Assembly (NCBI RefSeq): GCF_900116635.1 | Contig: NZ_FPBJ01000017.1 | Location: forward strand, 1 to 64,000 | Direction of reading: 5' to 3' | DNA length: 64,000 nt | From: Xenorhabdus koppenhoeferi | GTDB taxonomy: Bacteria > Pseudomonadota > Gammaproteobacteria > Enterobacterales > Enterobacteriaceae | Shown here: piece after piece, positions 61,203-64,000 of the stretch | Position numbering within the stretch: the first letter of the stretch is position 1 | Layout of the letters: each line of letters opens with the position of its first letter | The notes under the pieces: model-generated | What the model was told of the DNA's origin: nothing | Seen by the model: only the letters and a program-made list of their open reading frames with translations | Database searches by the model: none | Program-made: the position numbers and the translations under genes

Positions 61203-61965
61203 TGGAAACTCCCATTTTATTATTTTGTGCTATGCGCTGTTTGTGAGCTTTACGTAAATCACGTCGACTGAATGTGGCTGTTTCACGGGTGGAAGGTGTG
61301 TCGGTAAGACCGACAGAAAGTTGATTATTTGCTGGTGGATTTGCTGGTGGTTGCGTGAGCAGTTCTACCTGTCTGTCAAACAGCGGGTGGGTAAATAAGT
61401 CAACTACACGGATTGAAGCATGAGGGAAATGCTGTTTAATCTCAGCATACAACCGATTAACTAACCACGAGTTTCCACCATTTTCAAAAAAACCAACCTT
61501 GGGGTTGAATTTCGTTACAGAAAGAACACGACACCATAATTGATGCAATGTTCGTTGAACCACAGTTTGTTGAATCACAAGGGTATCGACAACAGAAGAG
61601 GTATCCTCTGAAACTTCGTTTGAAAATAGTGAAGCCATTTGCTGAGTCAACCAAATGTTCACCTGTGTTCTGTCTATCTTCTGGTTTGGTGTCAATGGCA
61701 ACGAACCGATAACATGCCAAAAATCAGGAACCATCCAATCCGGCAATCTCTGTCGGGCCATATGCTGAAGATAGCTGGTTTCAATAGGTATATCCGCAAC
61801 ATATACCGCATGCAGTGCCGCCTCTGATCCTGAACCATAAAGTAAAACCACCACCTGTTTCACACCGGAAATATCAGTGAGTATGACTTCTATTTCCCTT
61901 GGTTCTATCCGATGGCCCCGCAATTTAATCTGCTCATCGTTGCGCCCGACATATAGATAAATCAA
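61192..61965 (-). pseudogene. NRPS C-terminal fragment: adenylation end plus carrier domain
   Basis: The frame starts inside the IS630 end and continues with YVGRNDEQIKLRGHRIEPRE (adenylation motif A8) and LPLTPNQKIDRTQV (A10, Lys near the end), then a carrier domain with FFENGGNSWLVNRLY (phosphopantetheine Ser in GGNS). A Pro/Asn-rich tail (PPANPPANNQ) and a docking-like end precede the stop. The main adenylation domain, and anything before it, are lost to the IS630 insertion or an adjacent deletion. Confidence 0.85.
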
Positions 61966-61970
61966 TATAA

Positions 61971-62501
61971 TTAGGCATAGTTCACGTGCGTTATAAACAA
62001 TTCCTCAATTGAACATCTTTCACGTCTTCTTATCGCTTTGACTTCAGCCCATTTGGGTTCGATAGGATTCAAGTCTGGGCTGTAAGGGGGTAACCATTCT
62101 AACAGGCATCCGTGGTTTACGATGGCTTGTATCGTGTCTTGTCGTTTATGGAATGGGGCATTATCCATGACAATCACGACACCGTCTGGAAGCATTGGCA
62201 GCAAATCTTGTGTCATCCAGGCATGAAAAACATCCGCGTTAATGTTTCCAGCAAATAAGCTTAAGGTGACAAAGGTTCTTTTCAAAATGGCGCCGAGGGC
62301 ATTAAGGCGACCTTTGGCCTGCCAGTCATGTGTGCCGAAACAGCGCCGCCCTTTTGCTGAATAACCGTGTGTGCGGGGCATCGACTGGGCAAAACCGCTT
62401 TCATCCAGATAAACAATCTGTTTACCCGCTTGTTCATAGTGACGGATACGCTCGACAAATGCCTGACGGCGCTCACCGTCAGCGTTGGGATGTTTTAGCG
62501 T
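61971..62501 (-). CDS. IS630 transposase, catalytic (DDE) frame
   Basis: About 177 codons in the frame that follows the A8 tract. It contains LKHPNADGERRQAFVERIRH, SGFAQSMPRTHGYSAKG, the DNAPFHKRQDT box (second Asp of the DDE triad) and PPYSPDLNPIEPKWAEVKA (Glu). It has no good independent start at its head; an internal ATG (62381) would remove the first Asp (YLDESGF). Expression probably relies on slippage from the upstream frame. Confidence 0.82.
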   Translation of the reverse strand, partial: TLKHPNADGERRQAFVERIRHYEQAGKQIVYLDESGFAQSMPRTHGYSAKGRRCFGTHDWQAKGRLNALGAILKRTFVTLSLFAGNINADVFHAWMTQDLLPMLPDGVVIVMDNAPFHKRQDTIQAIVNHGCLLEWLPPYSPDLNPIEPKWAEVKAIRRRERCSIEELFITHVNYA

Positions 62502-62802
62502 TTTTTTTGACGGTGATATTCAGCCGTTTCAAGGCGTAATGGATAGCGGACTGTGTAACCCCCAGACGTTTTGCCCTTTCCCATTGATAGTCATCAGGAT
62601 AATTTTGGACATCGATAAGGCGCGTTTCATCACTGATTTTAGTCGGTGGTTTATTACGCGTTACACAAGGTTCTATGTTGTCGCTCCACCGAAACAGGGT
62701 GCGGATAGCGATTTCAAAGTGGGCACTCGTTTGTTCGAATGTCAACGAATGCTTGTCTTTGTATGCCAGTACTCGCTTTCGAAAATCCAGACTGTATCCC
62801 AT
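62479..62802 (-). CDS. IS630 transposase, N-terminal helix-turn-helix frame
   Basis: The 107-codon frame starts MGYSLDFRKRVLAYKDKHSL and has two HTH-like segments (LTFEQTSAHFEIAIRTLFRW and LGVTQSAIHYALKRLNITVKK). It then meets eight A's and soon stops (AKTSQR). It overlaps the catalytic frame, which is reached by a +1 (or -2) shift at the A tract. Confidence 0.82.
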   Translation of the reverse strand: MGYSLDFRKRVLAYKDKHSLTFEQTSAHFEIAIRTLFRWSDNIEPCVTRNKPPTKISDETRLIDVQNYPDDYQWERAKRLGVTQSAIHYALKRLNITVKKNAKTSQR

Positions 62803-62918
62803 CTCGCTTTATCCCCTGTCATTTGAATTGAGATATTATGCCATATTAATATGATTCTTCTATAAATACTTTATTGGAAGGTTATGGCGATCAATTTGTA
62901 ATTAATCTTTCTTGAGCA

Positions 62919-62953
62919 CTTATTGCTTATTACTTATTACTTATTACTTATTT
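62919..62953 (+). repeat. 7-bp tandem repeat upstream of the toxin gene
   Basis: Five head-to-tail units: CTTATTG, CTTATTA three times, and CTTATTT. They end 90 bp before the toxin start; a TTGATA that could serve as a -35 box starts at 62953. The remaining spacer (62857-63043) has no gene. Confidence 0.9.
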
Positions 62954-63043
62954 TGATATTGAGTAAATTATCGAAAAAGGCATTATGTTTAGTATCGGTT
63001 CCGATAATAAGTAACTTGAAAATAACATGAGGAGTAATTTGAT

Positions 63044-63967
63044 ATGGTTACCAAAACGTTACAAGAAATTACCGATTATTGGGGTAATATGAAAGCAAAA
63101 CAACTTCACACTTCATTACACTTCACTGCAAGTACCGATTATTCCAACAACTGGCATTTGGATAGATATCAAAAATATCAAGTTAGTGCAGAGGCAATTG
63201 AAAATTCTCTTTATTATGGAGAAAATATAAAAACAGCGGATGACGCGGGCACAACTCAAAACATTTCACATACTAATACAACCGATCTTGAACAAACACT
63301 CGGGTTTGATGTGGTCTACGAAAAACAAAAAATTTTTAAATGGTCAATAACAGAGGGCTTGAAAATAGGAGTATCCATAAAAACAGGACTTAAAGTCCCA
63401 CTTATTGGAGGGGAAGTCAGTCTAAGCGCCGAAGTAAATCTTTCATCGACACAAGGTAAAGATATTACAACAAAAGAAACAGTAACATCAAAGTTACCCG
63501 TCAAAGTCCCACCGAACTCAAAAGTGATAATGCGTGTGAAAAGTTTATATAACCACTACGAAACAGAATGGCGAATGCAGGCTTTGCTTCGAGGATATGT
63601 TGCAGTGCGATTTAACGATTTTATCGATTGGGGTGCTCCTGAAAAGCATGCTTTGTGGTTCATTCCAATTGAGACAGTTCTCCGTGAGGTAAAAGCTCAT
63701 AATATGATTGATACATACGGGTATGATGTAGTAGAGGATGGTATCCACGCAATTGCCCGCGGTCGCTGTACCTCGGTATTAGGCCTTGAGGCTGATATAG
63801 AGCTTAGACAGGGTAAAATTGGCGATGACTGGGATAGTATGAAACCTAAAAATTATTTTTACTCAGAAGAAGGTATTGACATTAATTCACTGGGCAGAAT
63901 TAATGTGATTCCAGGTATAGAGTTGCAATCTCACACATCTCACACATCTCACACATCTCACACATAA
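63044..63967 (+). CDS. Aerolysin/ETX-MTX2-like pore-forming toxin
   Basis: The 307-aa protein has no signal peptide. The middle part matches the beta-pore-forming toxin pattern of the ETX/MTX2 group: a Ser/Thr-rich amphipathic stretch (TTQNISHTNTTDLEQTLGF), the insertion-loop-like LKIGVSIKTGLKVPLIGGEVSLS, a second Thr/Ser strand (STQGKDITTKETVTSKLPVKVPPNSKVIM) and the later WRMQALLRGYVAVRF. In related toxins oligomers form a beta barrel in host membranes. TGAGGAG lies upstream of the ATG. The protein ends in (SHT)x4 from a 9-bp repeat. Lack of a signal fits release by lysis or a non-Sec route. The family call is from pattern memory. Confidence 0.78.
   Translation: MVTKTLQEITDYWGNMKAKQLHTSLHFTASTDYSNNWHLDRYQKYQVSAEAIENSLYYGENIKTADDAGTTQNISHTNTTDLEQTLGFDVVYEKQKIFKWSITEGLKIGVSIKTGLKVPLIGGEVSLSAEVNLSSTQGKDITTKETVTSKLPVKVPPNSKVIMRVKSLYNHYETEWRMQALLRGYVAVRFNDFIDWGAPEKHALWFIPIETVLREVKAHNMIDTYGYDVVEDGIHAIARGRCTSVLGLEADIELRQGKIGDDWDSMKPKNYFYSEEGIDINSLGRINVIPGIELQSHTSHTSHTSHT
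63929..63964 (+). repeat. 9-bp tandem repeat coding for SHT at the toxin C-terminus
   Basis: Four exact copies of TCTCACACA, in frame, directly before the TAA stop (63965-63967). Copy-number changes would alter the tail by SHT units without a frameshift. Confidence 0.95.
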
Positions 63968-64000
63968 ACTATTTAGTTGATCGTCACGTGTCTTTGCGAT

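Larger units (their letters stand above)
61960..62856 (-). mobile_element. IS630-family element, apparently full length
   Basis: An 897-bp copy bounded by AATCATATTAATATGGC on the right (62856) and TAATTATATTGATT on the left (61960, shown 5' to 3' on the minus strand), with short imperfect inverted repeats. It carries two overlapping transposase frames. It is inserted in the NRPS gene, and the sequence to its right is not NRPS, so a deletion or rearrangement is associated. A shorter sister copy lies at 2528. Confidence 0.88.

Noticed and set aside
62485-62826. 113-codon plus-strand frame
   Set aside because: Exact antisense of the IS630 transposase N-terminal half; the same shadow occurs in the copy at 2.6 kb.

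Overview
The window is a chromosomal segment of an AT-rich enterobacterium of the Photorhabdus/Xenorhabdus type (Morganellaceae), most likely Photorhabdus. The evidence is E. coli-like core gene blocks in recognisable order, full-length ERIC elements of 126-127 bp (six intact copies plus three deletion relics), heavy insertion-sequence debris, a decayed NRPS/trans-AT PKS island and an aerolysin/ETX-MTX2-like toxin gene. The species call is inference from gene content; no 16S gene or database was available.

Left part (1-12.5 kb): an IS1-type element runs off the left edge inside an integrase relic next to tRNA-Ser(UGA). Then come tusE, acyP and hspQ, followed by a graveyard of ISAs1, IS630, IS3, IS5 and IS701 fragments (2.0-4.4 kb) that has replaced whatever followed ihfA. 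The translation block thrS-infC-rpmI-rplT-pheM-pheS-pheT-ihfA (minus strand) is complete, with the AUU start of infC, the pheM leader peptide and its attenuator.

Middle (12.5-42.8 kb): a Fur-box-driven yfeABCD Mn/Fe importer, yniA, a lineage-specific 170-aa protein in the place of yniB, hxpB(yniC), a LexA-box-preceded ydjM and tcyP. Next are htpX, prc, proQ and an internally deleted yebR, the small RNA SdsR, yebY-copD-copC, ftnA, holE, pip, yoaH, pabB-nudL, sdaA, manXYZ and yobD. mntP follows, with a Fur box and a Mn2+ (yybP-ykoY) riboswitch that contains an ERIC insertion, then rlmA and uhpT. Manganese and iron handling is a theme: yfe import, mntP export, ftnA storage, and copC/copD for copper.

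Right part (42.8-64 kb): two tandem genes for small secreted cysteine-pair proteins with an orphan third leader; a four-gene tripartite exporter operon (MacB-type ATPase, permease, TolC-like channel, HlyD/MacA-like adaptor) with no visible cargo gene; guaB-guaA and xseA; an intact IS1182-family transposase; a resolvase scrap; and a biosynthetic island remnant (truncated ABC-F ATPase, frameshifted KS-KR-ACP-KS polyketide synthase, NRPS A-PCP end) lying between two inward-facing IS630 ends. The window closes with an ETX/MTX2-like pore-forming toxin gene that has 7-bp tandem repeats upstream and a 9-bp repeat coding for SHT at its C-terminus.

The most interesting items are the ERIC inside the mntP riboswitch, the exporter with adjacent small secreted proteins, the repeat-flanked toxin gene, the loss of two conserved cysteines from yebR, and the possibly PixA/AidA-like protein at the yniA/hxpB junction.
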